DNA from: Sulfurimonas sp.
GTDB taxonomy: Bacteria > Campylobacterota > Campylobacteria > Campylobacterales > Sulfurimonadaceae
NCBI GenBank assembly: GCA_030949825.1
Contig: JAUZSC010000002.1
Coordinates: 151,083 to 215,082 of the forward strand
Reading direction: 5' to 3'
Length of the DNA stretch: 64,000 nucleotides
The notes beneath the pieces are model-generated. The model was not told where the DNA came from. It was given only the letters and a program-made list of their open reading frames with translations, and did no database searches. Position numbers and translations under genes: made by a program. This document shows, one piece after another, positions 8,758 to 17,760 of this stretch (positions are counted from its first letter, which is position 1; each line of letters starts with the position of its first letter).

Positions 8758-10854
8758 TTATACTCGTCCTAAAGAAATTTTATTTCCTTTAAATTCTAAA
8801 ATCTCTACTGTGATTTTTTCACCTTCACTTACTACATCTGAAACTTTTTCAACTCTTTCATTCGAAATTTTAGATATATGGCATAAACCATCAGTTCCAT
8901 CAGGAAGTTCTATAAATGCACCAAAGTCAACTATCTTTTTAACAGTTCCCTCGTATTTATCGCCAACTTCGTATTGTATTTTAGCAACTTTTGGAGTGTT
9001 TATAATTTTATCTATTGCTTCTTTTGCTCCATTTACGCCATCTTTATTTTTACCCGTTATTTTAACTTTACCGTCTTTTTTATCAATATCTATCGAAACT
9101 TCAAACTCTTCTATCATAGCGCGGATATTACTTCCACCTTGACCGATAATCTCACCAATAAAACTAGTATCTATAGTAAATGACTCAACACATGGTAATA
9201 CACCATCATTGAACTCTATCTTACTCTCAGCATCTATCATAATGTCGATAATATGACTTCTTCCTTCTTTGGCTTGATAGAGTGCTTCTTTTAAGATTTC
9301 AAGTGAAACACCACCAAGCTTAATATCCATCTGCATAGCAGTGATTCCATCTTTAGAACCTGTTACTTTAAAGTCCATATCGCCATCATGGTCTTCAAGT
9401 CCCATAATGTCAGACAAAATTGAGTAATTATCTCCATCACTAACCATACCCATTGCAATACCTGCAACCCTATCAGTCACTGCAATATCTGCCGCGCGAA
9501 GTGCCATGTAACCACCACATACTGTAGCCATAGATGAAGAACCATTTGACTCTAAAATCTCAGATACTAAACGGACTGTTTGTCCATCTAAACTTAAACT
9601 TGATTCTAATGCTCTTTTTGCAAGATTACCATGACCGAGTTCTCTTCTTTTTGTTCCTAGTACCGGAGATGCTTCACCAACAGAGAATCCAGGGAAATTA
9701 TAATGAACCATAAAGTTTTCATTTTGAGTTCCTAAGTCTGTAAGACCTTCAAACATTTGGGCATCTTTTGGTCCACCCATAGTAAGAACTACAAGTGCCT
9801 GCGTTTGTCCACGGGTAAACAAACATGATGAATGTGCGTTTGGTAATACATTTGTATCTATAGTTATTGGTCTAACTTCTGTTAAGCTTCTTCCATCTGC
9901 ACGAACTTTTTCATTTAAAATCTGTGCACGAACCTGCTCTTTTTTAGCGCTTTCTATCACATCTTTTAATTCTAACTCATCCCACGCTTCATGAATACCC
10001 ATAATTTTCTTTCTAAGCGTTCGTAGAGCTGTAGAGCGTTCAGATTTTGCCATCTGCTTCATTGCATCTTTAATCTCAGACATGTGATTTTCTTTTACAT
10101 ACACTAGCATCTCTTCATTGATTTGGCTTTGTTTTAAATCAAGTTCCATCGTTTGTTTTTGGCTTGATGCAAAAGCTGTTTCATACTTTGCATTTGTATC
10201 AAACAAAAGTGCTTGCGTTTTTTCAAAGATTTCAACTAAATCATCTTCTGGCAATGCATTTGAGCTTCCATTACTTGACAAAGAACGCATTTCTATCATA
10301 AGTAAATCATCTTTCGTACCCGATAAGTACAAGTCTAATGTAGAGTTTTTAAGTTGTGAAAGTCTTGGATTAAGAACTAACTCACCATCAACTTTTGCAG
10401 TACGAACAGCCGATACTGATACATTGATATCTATATCTGAAGTAAAAAGTGCAGCAGATGCAGCGTTAAGTGCTAAAACTTGCATATCTGACTCAGCATC
10501 TGCTGAGAACACCATAATGGTTATTTGCGTTGGATGTCCAAAACCACTTGGAAAAAGTGGACGAAGAGAACGGTCTACAATCCTTGATGTTAATGTCTCA
10601 AAATCACTAGGCTTCGTTTCTCGTTTAAAAAATCCACCCGGAATTTTACCTGCTGCATAGGTTTTTTCAATGTACTGCACAGTAAGAGGTAAAAAATTAT
10701 CTTTAACTATCTCTGTTTCATCTATAACTACCGTTGCTAAAATCACTGTCTTACCTGAACGAATCCACGCACTACCATTAGCCTGCTTTGCTACATCTCC
10801 AAATGAGTACTCTTCATTTTTATTTTCTAACTCTAAACTTACATCATATTTCAT
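8758..10854 (-). CDS. pnp: Polyribonucleotide nucleotidyltransferase (PNPase)
   Basis: Phosphorolytic 3'-5' exoribonuclease. The 698-residue protein has two RNase PH domains joined by a helical domain (about 1-210 and 300-540). A KH domain follows, with the GEIIGQGGSNIR loop near residue 575, then a C-terminal S1 domain (YEGTVKKIVDFGAFIELP near 635). The second PH domain contains FTRGQTQALV and the catalytic aspartates around SDIMGLEDHDGDMDFKV. Length matches the family. The start overlaps the stop of the phosphoribosyltransferase gene by one base. It is the last gene of the purD operon. Confidence 0.95.
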   Translation of the reverse strand: MKYDVSLELENKNEEYSFGDVAKQANGSAWIRSGKTVILATVVIDETEIVKDNFLPLTVQYIEKTYAAGKIPGGFFKRETKPSDFETLTSRIVDRSLRPLFPSGFGHPTQITIMVFSADAESDMQVLALNAASAALFTSDIDINVSVSAVRTAKVDGELVLNPRLSQLKNSTLDLYLSGTKDDLLMIEMRSLSSNGSSNALPEDDLVEIFEKTQALLFDTNAKYETAFASSQKQTMELDLKQSQINEEMLVYVKENHMSEIKDAMKQMAKSERSTALRTLRKKIMGIHEAWDELELKDVIESAKKEQVRAQILNEKVRADGRSLTEVRPITIDTNVLPNAHSSCLFTRGQTQALVVLTMGGPKDAQMFEGLTDLGTQNENFMVHYNFPGFSVGEASPVLGTKRRELGHGNLAKRALESSLSLDGQTVRLVSEILESNGSSSMATVCGGYMALRAADIAVTDRVAGIAMGMVSDGDNYSILSDIMGLEDHDGDMDFKVTGSKDGITAMQMDIKLGGVSLEILKEALYQAKEGRSHIIDIMIDAESKIEFNDGVLPCVESFTIDTSFIGEIIGQGGSNIRAMIEEFEVSIDIDKKDGKVKITGKNKDGVNGAKEAIDKIINTPKVAKIQYEVGDKYEGTVKKIVDFGAFIELPDGTDGLCHISKISNERVEKVSDVVSEGEKITVEILEFKGNKISLGRV

Positions 10855-11507
10855 TATTTTTCCTCTAGTAATTTTTCTATTGTTTCATCATTAATTTCTT
10901 CTAACTTTTCATAATATAAAGATGTATGAACATAGTCATCTATGTCATGCAAAAAGAATATATCATCTGCAAAGGGTTCAAGTAGCTCTAAAACATCTCT
11001 TGGCAATACAGGAACTGCGATATACACAGCCTTTGGGTTTTGCGAAAGAATTGTTTTTAAAGCCACCATAAATTTCGTTCCAGTTTCACTCCCATCATCT
11101 ACAAGTAAAACTATCTCGTTCTCCATTGAGGCGAAATGTCTTCCTTTTCTGTAGCGATAAATTGAACTAAGAATCTTTTCTTCATGCTTTCTATGTGCTT
11201 CACCGTAAATATAATCGTATTTAATCTCAAAACCAGCCACTAGATTTTCATTAATCACAATCTCCCCAGTTTCACTCACCCGTGCTACTTCACATTCATC
11301 GTTGTTTGGTGCCATTATAGCTTCGCTAAAAAGGAAATCTATATCGTTTTTTAAATTGCCTCGAAGGAAATCACTTAAAGAAAGACCGCCTTTTGATACT
11401 GCGATGATTTTCCATGATTCATCTTTAAGCTTTTGCATAGGAATAATATCTTTTAATTTCCTTGCTCCATCTTCACGGTTCATTAAAATATGTTTATATT
11501 TATTCAT
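10854..11507 (-). CDS. Phosphoribosyltransferase-fold protein
   Basis: A 217-residue protein with the PRPP-binding signature VLLVDDGSETGTKF around residues 133-146 in a type I PRTase fold. The N-terminal part opens NREDGARKL, as in proteins annotated as putative phosphoribosyltransferases that resemble the ComF and erythromycin-esterase-associated families. A leader-loop SKGGLSL (38-44) lies where PRTases bind pyrophosphate. The nucleobase is not evident and the acceptor is unknown. Between lptD and pnp, it overlaps each by a single base (stop/start), so expression is coupled with envelope and RNA-decay genes. Confidence 0.72.
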   Translation of the reverse strand: MNKYKHILMNREDGARKLKDIIPMQKLKDESWKIIAVSKGGLSLSDFLRGNLKNDIDFLFSEAIMAPNNDECEVARVSETGEIVINENLVAGFEIKYDYIYGEAHRKHEEKILSSIYRYRKGRHFASMENEIVLLVDDGSETGTKFMVALKTILSQNPKAVYIAVPVLPRDVLELLEPFADDIFFLHDIDDYVHTSLYYEKLEEINDETIEKLLEEK

Positions 11508-13687
11508 TAGTTAGTATTTTCTTTATCAGGTAATTTAAATGCAAATAGACTATTTCCCGCTGAACTCATAAATGGTTTAAACGCTATAGTAAAGTAAATA
11601 TATTTATCGTATGCATTAACGATTTGTCCATTTCTTCCAAGTTCTGGTCTATTGTTTTGGGCATATCTGATACCAAAATCCCAACATCTTTTAGAATAAA
11701 GAAACCCTATTTCAGCACGCTTTTTTACATCAAGTTCAATATCATAATCATAGCTGAAAAAGTATCTATAATGTGAGTTATACTGATAACTAATTGCGCT
11801 TGTCATGTAGCTTGTTTTATCTGCTGCTTGTAGAAAAGTGTCTTTGTATAAATGAGATAAAGACACATCAAAACCATAATCTCTATAGGAGATCTTGTTG
11901 TAAGCTTTTGAAAGTTTTTTGTTCTCATGATTATAAAACATATTATTATAAAAATTAATCTCATTACTAATCATATAGTTAAGTTCATTTTCTAAGTCAC
12001 CTAAAGTAGTGGTACCTTGTGTTAAAATATTTTGCACTAAGCGATGATAGACAATTTGTTTCCCATCTACATCGTAAATATACTGAGAAAAATCAAACTG
12101 AAATTCTTTTTCTACATCTGTAATATTGTAAAACTCACAAATAGGCTCATTTGCATTGAGCACATTCTTACAAAATTCTCGGTTATCCTCATAAAATCCA
12201 TCAGAAGTTTCTCCACCATCAAAAATATAATTTGCTCCAAAAGCAATAACATGAGAAAAGTCTGTATATGATTTTGTTAATTGCGTTGATACACTTACAA
12301 GATTATCATTTTTTAAAACATAGCCATCTTTATACTCTCGTGTTCCAAGGTTTCTTGTTTCATTTCCAGTAAAAGAAGATTGTTGCCCGTAAAGATTTGT
12401 TTTAAAAGAAAGGTCTATATACTCATCAAAAATATGTGTAGAGAGTGAAACAGGTATATTTATATCTGTTTGCGTTACTTTTGTGTCGATTTGTCTATAT
12501 ATATTTTTACTTTGTATATCTAAATTATAATTTAAATGATCTTCAAACATTGTTTCTAGGTAATGATGATAATGAAGTGTTGGCAATTGCTGGATTGTTG
12601 CTTCATTTGTATCAAGTGTTAAATCTTGATAATGTTTAAGATACATTCCATAATAATTATCTTCATTATTATAAAATAGATTAACACGCGAAGCTATTTG
12701 CGTTGCAGTTGAAGTATTTATAAAATCATTACTTTCAAGGTTGATATAATCAACATCATTCATATAACCAATATCTACATACAAGCCAGATTGACCATCA
12801 AGGTTAATATCTAAGTAATCATTTAAGACATCATTATGTTGATAGTCAAACTTAAAACCATAATGTTCCTGATTTTTTAAATTAACACTATCAAAGTAAG
12901 AATCTTTTTCCTTAAAATAACCTACTGTAAAATCACCACGAGATGCAGGTGAATCAACAAATCTGAATGTAGAATAAAGCCCAAAACCACGGTCAGTTCG
13001 AAGCTGGGGATTCAGTTCTAAATCCCATTCATCATACTCGGCAATATAAATCGGTTGCTGATAATAAAAACCTTCGTCTTGAGAGTACCCCATTGTCGGA
13101 ACAAGTAAACCGGTTCGTCTTGTCTTATCTAGAGGATATCCAAACCAAGGCGTATAAAAAACAGGAATATCATAAATATAAATACGGGTATTGTATAAAT
13201 TTAACCATTTGTCATCAAGGTTATAATCGGATGAAGAAAATTCCATCTTCCACAAAGGGTTCTGTGGATCACAAGAACTTACAACCCCAGAAGAAAGATC
13301 TAAATCTCTGTCTTTGAAACTACCTTTATCTGCACTTATCCATGTTTGTGATATCTCTTCTAGCATATAAAAAGGTTCAAAGCTTCTTTGCTTATTTTTA
13401 ATATTTAACTTTGCGTAGTTTCCAAGTGTCTTGTACTCAGAATTTTGGTTCGCGCGCACATTATCAAAAAGCTCTAAGTCTCCACTTTCTTTGTTATACA
13501 CAGCTTTAGATGCAGTGAGATAATAGTCTTTATAAACAACAGCTACATCGCCAGATGCTGTGATTATATTATCTTCAGTCTGTATAGTTGTAGCAAAAAT
13601 CTCAACCTTATCACTGGCTAAATCTTCTTTCAAAGATTCTGCATATGCAACAAAACTTAAAAAAAATAAAATTAAAAGCTTATACAT
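11507..13687 (-). CDS. lptD: LPS-assembly protein LptD
   Basis: Outer-membrane beta-barrel that places lipopolysaccharide in the outer leaflet. The 726-residue protein starts with a signal peptide cleaved near SFVAYAES. The OstA-like N-terminal jellyroll (residues ~25-130, including ITASGDVAVVYKDYYL) is followed by a long barrel with alternating aromatic strands that ends near the C-terminus. Two Cys pairs are visible (CDPQNP; CKNVLNANEPIC), but not the E. coli disulfide pattern. It overlaps the RDD gene by eight bases at its start and the phosphoribosyltransferase gene by one base at its end. No LptE is adjacent, as is usual in this phylum. Confidence 0.88.
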   Translation of the reverse strand: MYKLLILFFLSFVAYAESLKEDLASDKVEIFATTIQTEDNIITASGDVAVVYKDYYLTASKAVYNKESGDLELFDNVRANQNSEYKTLGNYAKLNIKNKQRSFEPFYMLEEISQTWISADKGSFKDRDLDLSSGVVSSCDPQNPLWKMEFSSSDYNLDDKWLNLYNTRIYIYDIPVFYTPWFGYPLDKTRRTGLLVPTMGYSQDEGFYYQQPIYIAEYDEWDLELNPQLRTDRGFGLYSTFRFVDSPASRGDFTVGYFKEKDSYFDSVNLKNQEHYGFKFDYQHNDVLNDYLDINLDGQSGLYVDIGYMNDVDYINLESNDFINTSTATQIASRVNLFYNNEDNYYGMYLKHYQDLTLDTNEATIQQLPTLHYHHYLETMFEDHLNYNLDIQSKNIYRQIDTKVTQTDINIPVSLSTHIFDEYIDLSFKTNLYGQQSSFTGNETRNLGTREYKDGYVLKNDNLVSVSTQLTKSYTDFSHVIAFGANYIFDGGETSDGFYEDNREFCKNVLNANEPICEFYNITDVEKEFQFDFSQYIYDVDGKQIVYHRLVQNILTQGTTTLGDLENELNYMISNEINFYNNMFYNHENKKLSKAYNKISYRDYGFDVSLSHLYKDTFLQAADKTSYMTSAISYQYNSHYRYFFSYDYDIELDVKKRAEIGFLYSKRCWDFGIRYAQNNRPELGRNGQIVNAYDKYIYFTIAFKPFMSSAGNSLFAFKLPDKENTN

Positions 13688-14131
13688 TTACAACCAATGT
13701 TTTTGCTGTTTTATCATGCCAAGTTTGTCTTGATGGATCGAGCATTCCCCAAAGAAAACCAAGGTAAAATAGCATCTCACTTAGGATTCGAAAAATCGCA
13801 CGGTTAAGCGCAACGAGAACATTTGGATTATTCAGTACTTTTATTTCTATCACTCGTATCTTCATCACTATTTTACCAATACTTGCACCGTATTGCATCA
13901 CAAAAAAAAGCTTGATAAATAATCTTTAAAGCCATATATTCTAAAACGAATGAATTTGTTAAATTTATAATTTCTTCTGTATTTTGTGCTTGGACAAAAG
14001 ATTCCCATAAGGCGATAATTAGTAAAAAAGAAAGCAAGAACTCATCTATTAAAAAAGCCATTATTCTTTTTTTTTATCGATGCTAAAGTTATCTCTTCGC
14101 GGTGTAATAATTTTTCTATTTCTTCATTCAA
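13680..14131 (-). pseudogene. RDD-family membrane protein, broken by two single-base insertions
   Basis: The intact protein would be ~150 residues: an N-terminus starting at a TTG (14129-14131) after AGGA, then the RDD-type opening KKRIMAFLIDE with two membrane helices, then YGASIGKIVMKIRVIE and a C-terminal WHDKTAKTLVV typical of RDD proteins. Three frames are needed. The first break is in a 9-A run (14066-14074), where eight A restore the frame. The second is in an 8-A run (13902-13909), where seven restore it. Apparent separate ORFs at 13873-14061 and 13680-13901 are the middle and end pieces. The gene lies 11 bases after purD and overlaps lptD by eight bases. Function of RDD proteins is mostly unknown (some are ion transporters). 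Confidence 0.75.
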
Positions 14132-14142
14132 TCTATTTATTC

Positions 14143-15408
14143 CTAGAGTGCTTGATACGCGATATCAGTTCTGATTTTTTTACCCACAAAGTGAACCTGT
14201 CCACATCTTAGGTAAGCTCTATCTCTTGCTTGTTTAATCGAATCACCAAGACCTACACATACAAGAACTCTTCCGCCATCTGCATATAAAGTATCATTAT
14301 CCATACTCACACCTGCATATGCGATATGTGTAAATTTGTCAATCTCTTCGTGGTGACTTTCATCCACTACTATTTCAGCCGGAATTGAACTCCCATAAGG
14401 ATAGTTTCCACTTGCCATCACAACGCCCACGGCAAATTGTTTAGAAAATTCTACTTTGATTTCACTTAGTCGCTTTGTTGAAGCTTTTAAAAACATATCA
14501 CTCACACTTGAAGTCATGAGTGGCATCAAAATCTCACACTCAGGATCACCAAAACGAACATTAAACTCTAAGGTAATCGGTTCACCATTAACAACCATAA
14601 TGCCAATAAAAAGAACACCTTCAAAAGGTGCTCCCTCTTTTTTCATTCCATCAAGTGTTGGGCGAATCACTCTGTCTTTAACTTTTCTGTAGAGCGCGTC
14701 ATCTACTAAAGGTGTTGGAGCGTATGCTCCCATTCCCCCAGTATTTGGTCCCCCATCTCCATTTAAAAGTTTTTTATGATCTTGCGCTGCGGGGAGTAAG
14801 ATATAATCATCTCCATCACATACAGCAAACATAGAAAGTTCATAACCATCAAGAAATTCTTCAACGATGACTTTTAGTCCAGCATCACCGAAACTTTTAC
14901 CACTTAGCATCTCAGAAATCGCAACTTTTGCCTCATCATGCGTTTGTGCGATAATCACACCTTTTCCACCACATAGTCCATCTGCTTTAACAACTATAGG
15001 AACGCTTAAAGAATCTGTGAACTTAAATGCAGCATCTATAGATGCTGTCTCAATGTAAGCAGCTGTAGGAATATTATATTTTGCTAAAAAGTTTTTCATA
15101 TAAACTTTTGAACCCTCAAGCTGTGCAGCCTCTTTACTTGGTCCAAAGATTGTTAAGCCCTGTGCTTTAAAAATATCTACTATGCCATCAACGAGAGGTG
15201 CTTCTGGTCCTACTATTGTCAATTCTATTTTCTCTTGTTTTGCAAAAGTAGCAAGTTCATTGTAGTCTTTGATATTTAGGTTTTTTCCTAAGTTGTTCGT
15301 AGCACCATTGCCTGGTTGAAAAAAAATCTCATGTTCTTCTTTTTCATTCTTCATTGCTCTTGCAATAGAATACTCTCTACCACCACTACCTAAAATCAAT
15401 ATTTTCAT
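14143..15408 (-). CDS. purD: Phosphoribosylamine-glycine ligase
   Basis: ATP-grasp enzyme that makes glycinamide ribonucleotide, the second step of purine synthesis. The 421-residue protein opens [18 protein letters not shown], the family nucleotide/substrate loop. It carries the ATP-grasp signature [15 protein letters not shown] near residue 140-155, FEGVLFIG and [13 protein letters not shown] near 285. Length is standard. It heads the operon purD-RDD-lptD-PRTase-pnp. A 6S RNA candidate ends ~80 bases upstream on the same strand and could read into it. Confidence 0.95.
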   Translation of the reverse strand: MKILILGSGGREYSIARAMKNEKEEHEIFFQPGNGATNNLGKNLNIKDYNELATFAKQEKIELTIVGPEAPLVDGIVDIFKAQGLTIFGPSKEAAQLEGSKVYMKNFLAKYNIPTAAYIETASIDAAFKFTDSLSVPIVVKADGLCGGKGVIIAQTHDEAKVAISEMLSGKSFGDAGLKVIVEEFLDGYELSMFAVCDGDDYILLPAAQDHKKLLNGDGGPNTGGMGAYAPTPLVDDALYRKVKDRVIRPTLDGMKKEGAPFEGVLFIGIMVVNGEPITLEFNVRFGDPECEILMPLMTSSVSDMFLKASTKRLSEIKVEFSKQFAVGVVMASGNYPYGSSIPAEIVVDESHHEEIDKFTHIAYAGVSMDNDTLYADGGRVLVCVGLGDSIKQARDRAYLRCGQVHFVGKKIRTDIAYQAL

Positions 15409-15489
15409 TCATTACTCCGTACTTTATTTTAAAAGTTTTACATATTTATTTTATACTTTTGTATACACTATAGAATAAATATATAAAAT

Positions 15490-15689
15490 AATAGCCCAAA
15501 AAGCCGTCTCGCCATTGGCTAGTTCTAAAAGCCGAATTTGGGTGAAGAGAGAACTTTTTAAAGGCGACAATTTCTCGACTCGAGTGAACGAATCTCAAAT
15601 GAAACCACCGGCACACAAAAGCCCTACTTGTTCACAATTTGAAAATGTAGAACCTCATATTTGCGAAGTATCGAACTTCTCAGACTATT
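15490..15689 (-). ncRNA. ssrS: 6S RNA candidate
   Basis: The 316-base gap upstream of purD holds a ~200-base RNA on the minus strand. Its ends form a 14-bp closing stem: AATAGTCTGAGAAG (15676-15689) pairs with CTTTTTGGGCTATT (15490-15503), counting G-U pairs. A second long-range stem, GGTTCTA with TAGAACT, continues the rod. A region reading GTCGAGAAATTGTCGCC then TTTAAAAAG resembles the conserved right-hand part of E. coli 6S RNA, and the 5' end TCTGAGAAGTTCG resembles E. coli TCTGAGATGTTCG. A TATAAT sits six bases before the 5' end. No ORF covers the region. The identity is by structure and partial similarity, not a covariance search. Confidence 0.65.
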
Positions 15690-15695
15690 AAATAC

Positions 15696-15701
15696 ATTAT
15701 A
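15696..15701 (-). promoter_or_regulatory. -10 box of the 6S RNA candidate
   Basis: Minus-strand TATAAT, six bases upstream of the predicted RNA 5' end, in the gap after the SPOR-kinase gene. The spacing is ideal for a start at the first base of the closing stem. Confidence 0.6.
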
Positions 15702-15724
15702 CTAAAAATTAACTTACTTTATGT

Positions 15725-17044
15725 TTATTGCTTTAAATCGAACTTTATATTGAAAGTAAAAGTTGTTCCTACATCTAAGGTGGAATAAATTTTCATATCT
15801 CCATTCATCATTTGAATAAGTTGCTTTGAGACACAAAGATTTGTAGAATTGTTGTTTTTGTCTGAGTTCATTACACTGTCAATTTGCTCAGGGGACATTC
15901 CAATTCCAGTGTCTGAAACAATAAAACTCAAGGTAATAGCATGTGCATAACTATATACTTTTTTAAGCGTTAAAGTGATTTCCCCATCTCGAGTGTATTT
16001 AACAGAGTTAGTTAATAAACTAATAAGAACTTGTTTTAAATGTACAGCATCCCCTATTACATGAGAGGGGATATCTTCATTTATATCTACGCTGAAACTA
16101 ACATTGTTTTGTTTAGCTTCGAGCGAAATAATATTTTCTACATCATTAATCATACTTTTTATATTAAAATCTACATTATTAATACGGAGTTCACCGAGTT
16201 GTATTTTTGAAATATCTGCAGTATTATTGACAACATTAAGTAAAGTTTCTGAAGCATTCTTAATTCTTTGCACATAATCCTTTTGAATCACTGATAAATT
16301 AAATTCTAAAAGTAGATTTGAGTATTGTATAACTGAAGCCATTGATATCTTAGTTTCAAATAAAAAGTTTTCATTATTTTGAATTTGCGATTGATACTGA
16401 GTATCTTTTAGATTATTTTTAATTTTTTGATCTTCTTCTTTTTTAATCTGCTTTTTATTTTTTCTCCTACTTACATAAAGTAGCAAAAGCGCTATTACAA
16501 AAAGAACTGACATAAAGAAAAAAAGTGGTTTAAACACTTCATTTTCTTTGATTCTAATTTCTTTTTTTTCTACTACTTTTTCTTTTTGAGTTTTTAGCAC
16601 AATTGTTTTTATTTTTTCTTCTACTTTCTGTACATGCTTTACTTCCTGAATAATCTCAACAGGAGGCACTTCAATAATTTCTTCCTCTTTTACAGCTGAA
16701 ACAAGCGGAGTCAAAACCTCACTTTCTTTGAGTTTCTTCACATAAGCATCGGGGTAGCGCAAACGCAAAGTATCTATAACTTCTTGCAACATTACTTTAT
16801 CTCGCATCGGTTCAAGCATGATGATAGTGTATTTACCTGTTTTTTTGGATCTAATTTCAAAACCCCATTTTTCTTGTAAGCGTACAATATTTTGATGCGA
16901 CGCTGCAAATGATTTTAGCTTTTTTAATTCAAGCGCAGCCGTTGCTTCTGTTTTAAATGCACCTACTCGAATTGTCCGTAAATATGCGGCTTCTAAAGTA
17001 ATGCTTAAAAATAAAAAAATTGTTAGAATTTTATAATAATTCAT
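15725..17044 (-). CDS. SPOR-like periplasmic domain fused to a histidine-kinase-like core without phospho-His
   Basis: A 439-residue membrane protein. After a signal/anchor (1-19), residues ~20-105 look like a SPOR-type domain (LRTIRVGAFKTEATA; AYVKKL). A charged Glu/Lys linker and a membrane helix (174-193) follow. The cytoplasmic part aligns with a hybrid-type kinase: dimerisation helices ~226-285, N box LLTNSVKYT (343-351), G1 box SDTGIGM (377-383). The H-box reads FLFETKISMASV where kinases have FxANMSHEIRTPL, so the phosphorylated His is absent, and the G2 box (~398-405) is degraded. ATP binding may survive; autophosphorylation is unlikely. No response regulator is adjacent. SPOR domains bind septal glycan, so a division- or wall-linked sensor is a guess. 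Confidence 0.7.
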   Translation of the reverse strand: MNYYKILTIFLFLSITLEAAYLRTIRVGAFKTEATAALELKKLKSFAASHQNIVRLQEKWGFEIRSKKTGKYTIIMLEPMRDKVMLQEVIDTLRLRYPDAYVKKLKESEVLTPLVSAVKEEEIIEVPPVEIIQEVKHVQKVEEKIKTIVLKTQKEKVVEKKEIRIKENEVFKPLFFFMSVLFVIALLLLYVSRRKNKKQIKKEEDQKIKNNLKDTQYQSQIQNNENFLFETKISMASVIQYSNLLLEFNLSVIQKDYVQRIKNASETLLNVVNNTADISKIQLGELRINNVDFNIKSMINDVENIISLEAKQNNVSFSVDINEDIPSHVIGDAVHLKQVLISLLTNSVKYTRDGEITLTLKKVYSYAHAITLSFIVSDTGIGMSPEQIDSVMNSDKNNNSTNLCVSKQLIQMMNGDMKIYSTLDVGTTFTFNIKFDLKQ

Positions 17045-17110
17045 AATTGTTCCTCGAGTAATAGTATTATATTTTTAAATTATATATAAAATAAGTTTAA
17101 TCTATGCTGT

Positions 17111-17740
17111 TTACTTTTCATTAGCTAATTTAATACAACTTATAATGGTTTTTTTCTTTGACACACTATATTTTACAGTATCTGGCAATGCAGATGCAGT
17201 AGTCTTCCCAATTACTATAACTTTAAAAGATACATCAAAAAGATTGTTTTTTAAAAAGCATTTAACACTTGATGGAGAGGTGAAAATCAAGGTAGAGCCT
17301 TCTTTTACTTCTACATCTTTTATAGCTTGGGAACACTTACTACGGTATAGAATGCTTTCATCGACTATATACTTATCTTTTTGTAAATCTAAAACAAAGT
17401 TTGATGCAATAATCTCAGCTCTTAGATAAAGCCATTTCACTTCTTGAGAGTATTCCCTTATTTTTTTTTCTAAACTATCTCCATAACCTAAGCCAATATC
17501 TAAAACTTTGCCACCTATCATTTGATAAGCTTTTGCCGTTTCTTTTGATATACAAAGTGCTGGTTTCAAAGAAATATCTGTATAAATATTTAAAGAATTA
17601 ACAGCTTGCTTAGATGTTAAAATAAAATAATCATATTTTGAAAAATCAACAGAGGGTTTTAAAAAAGTAATATCTAAAGAGTTTATACTGATAACTTGAG
17701 GATTCGAAGCAACTGAGAAAAGATAAATATTTGGCTTCAT
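17111..17740 (-). CDS. hemD: Uroporphyrinogen-III synthase
   Basis: Cyclises hydroxymethylbilane with ring-D inversion in tetrapyrrole synthesis. The 209-residue protein shows the weakly conserved HemD pattern: FILTSKQAVNSL near residues 38-49 (the ILTSxNAV motif), the linker to the second domain, and TLIFTSPSSVKCFL near 150-163 followed by IVIGKTTASAL. Sequence conservation in this family is low, and the call rests on these paired motifs. It starts 20 bases after guaA on the same strand. Confidence 0.82.
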   Translation of the reverse strand: MKPNIYLFSVASNPQVISINSLDITFLKPSVDFSKYDYFILTSKQAVNSLNIYTDISLKPALCISKETAKAYQMIGGKVLDIGLGYGDSLEKKIREYSQEVKWLYLRAEIIASNFVLDLQKDKYIVDESILYRSKCSQAIKDVEVKEGSTLIFTSPSSVKCFLKNNLFDVSFKVIVIGKTTASALPDTVKYSVSKKKTIISCIKLANEK

Positions 17741-17760
17741 GCAAGAAGAGATTTAAATCT

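Noticed and set aside
13873..14061. Stand-alone 62-residue membrane protein before lptD
   Set aside because: It is the middle piece of the frameshifted RDD gene; KKRIMAFLIDE continues from the TTG-started frame upstream.
15481..15720. tmRNA or RNase P RNA in the purD upstream gap
   Set aside because: There is no tRNA-like end, no peptide tag frame and no GAGGAAAGTCCGG motif; the rod-like pairing fits 6S RNA better.
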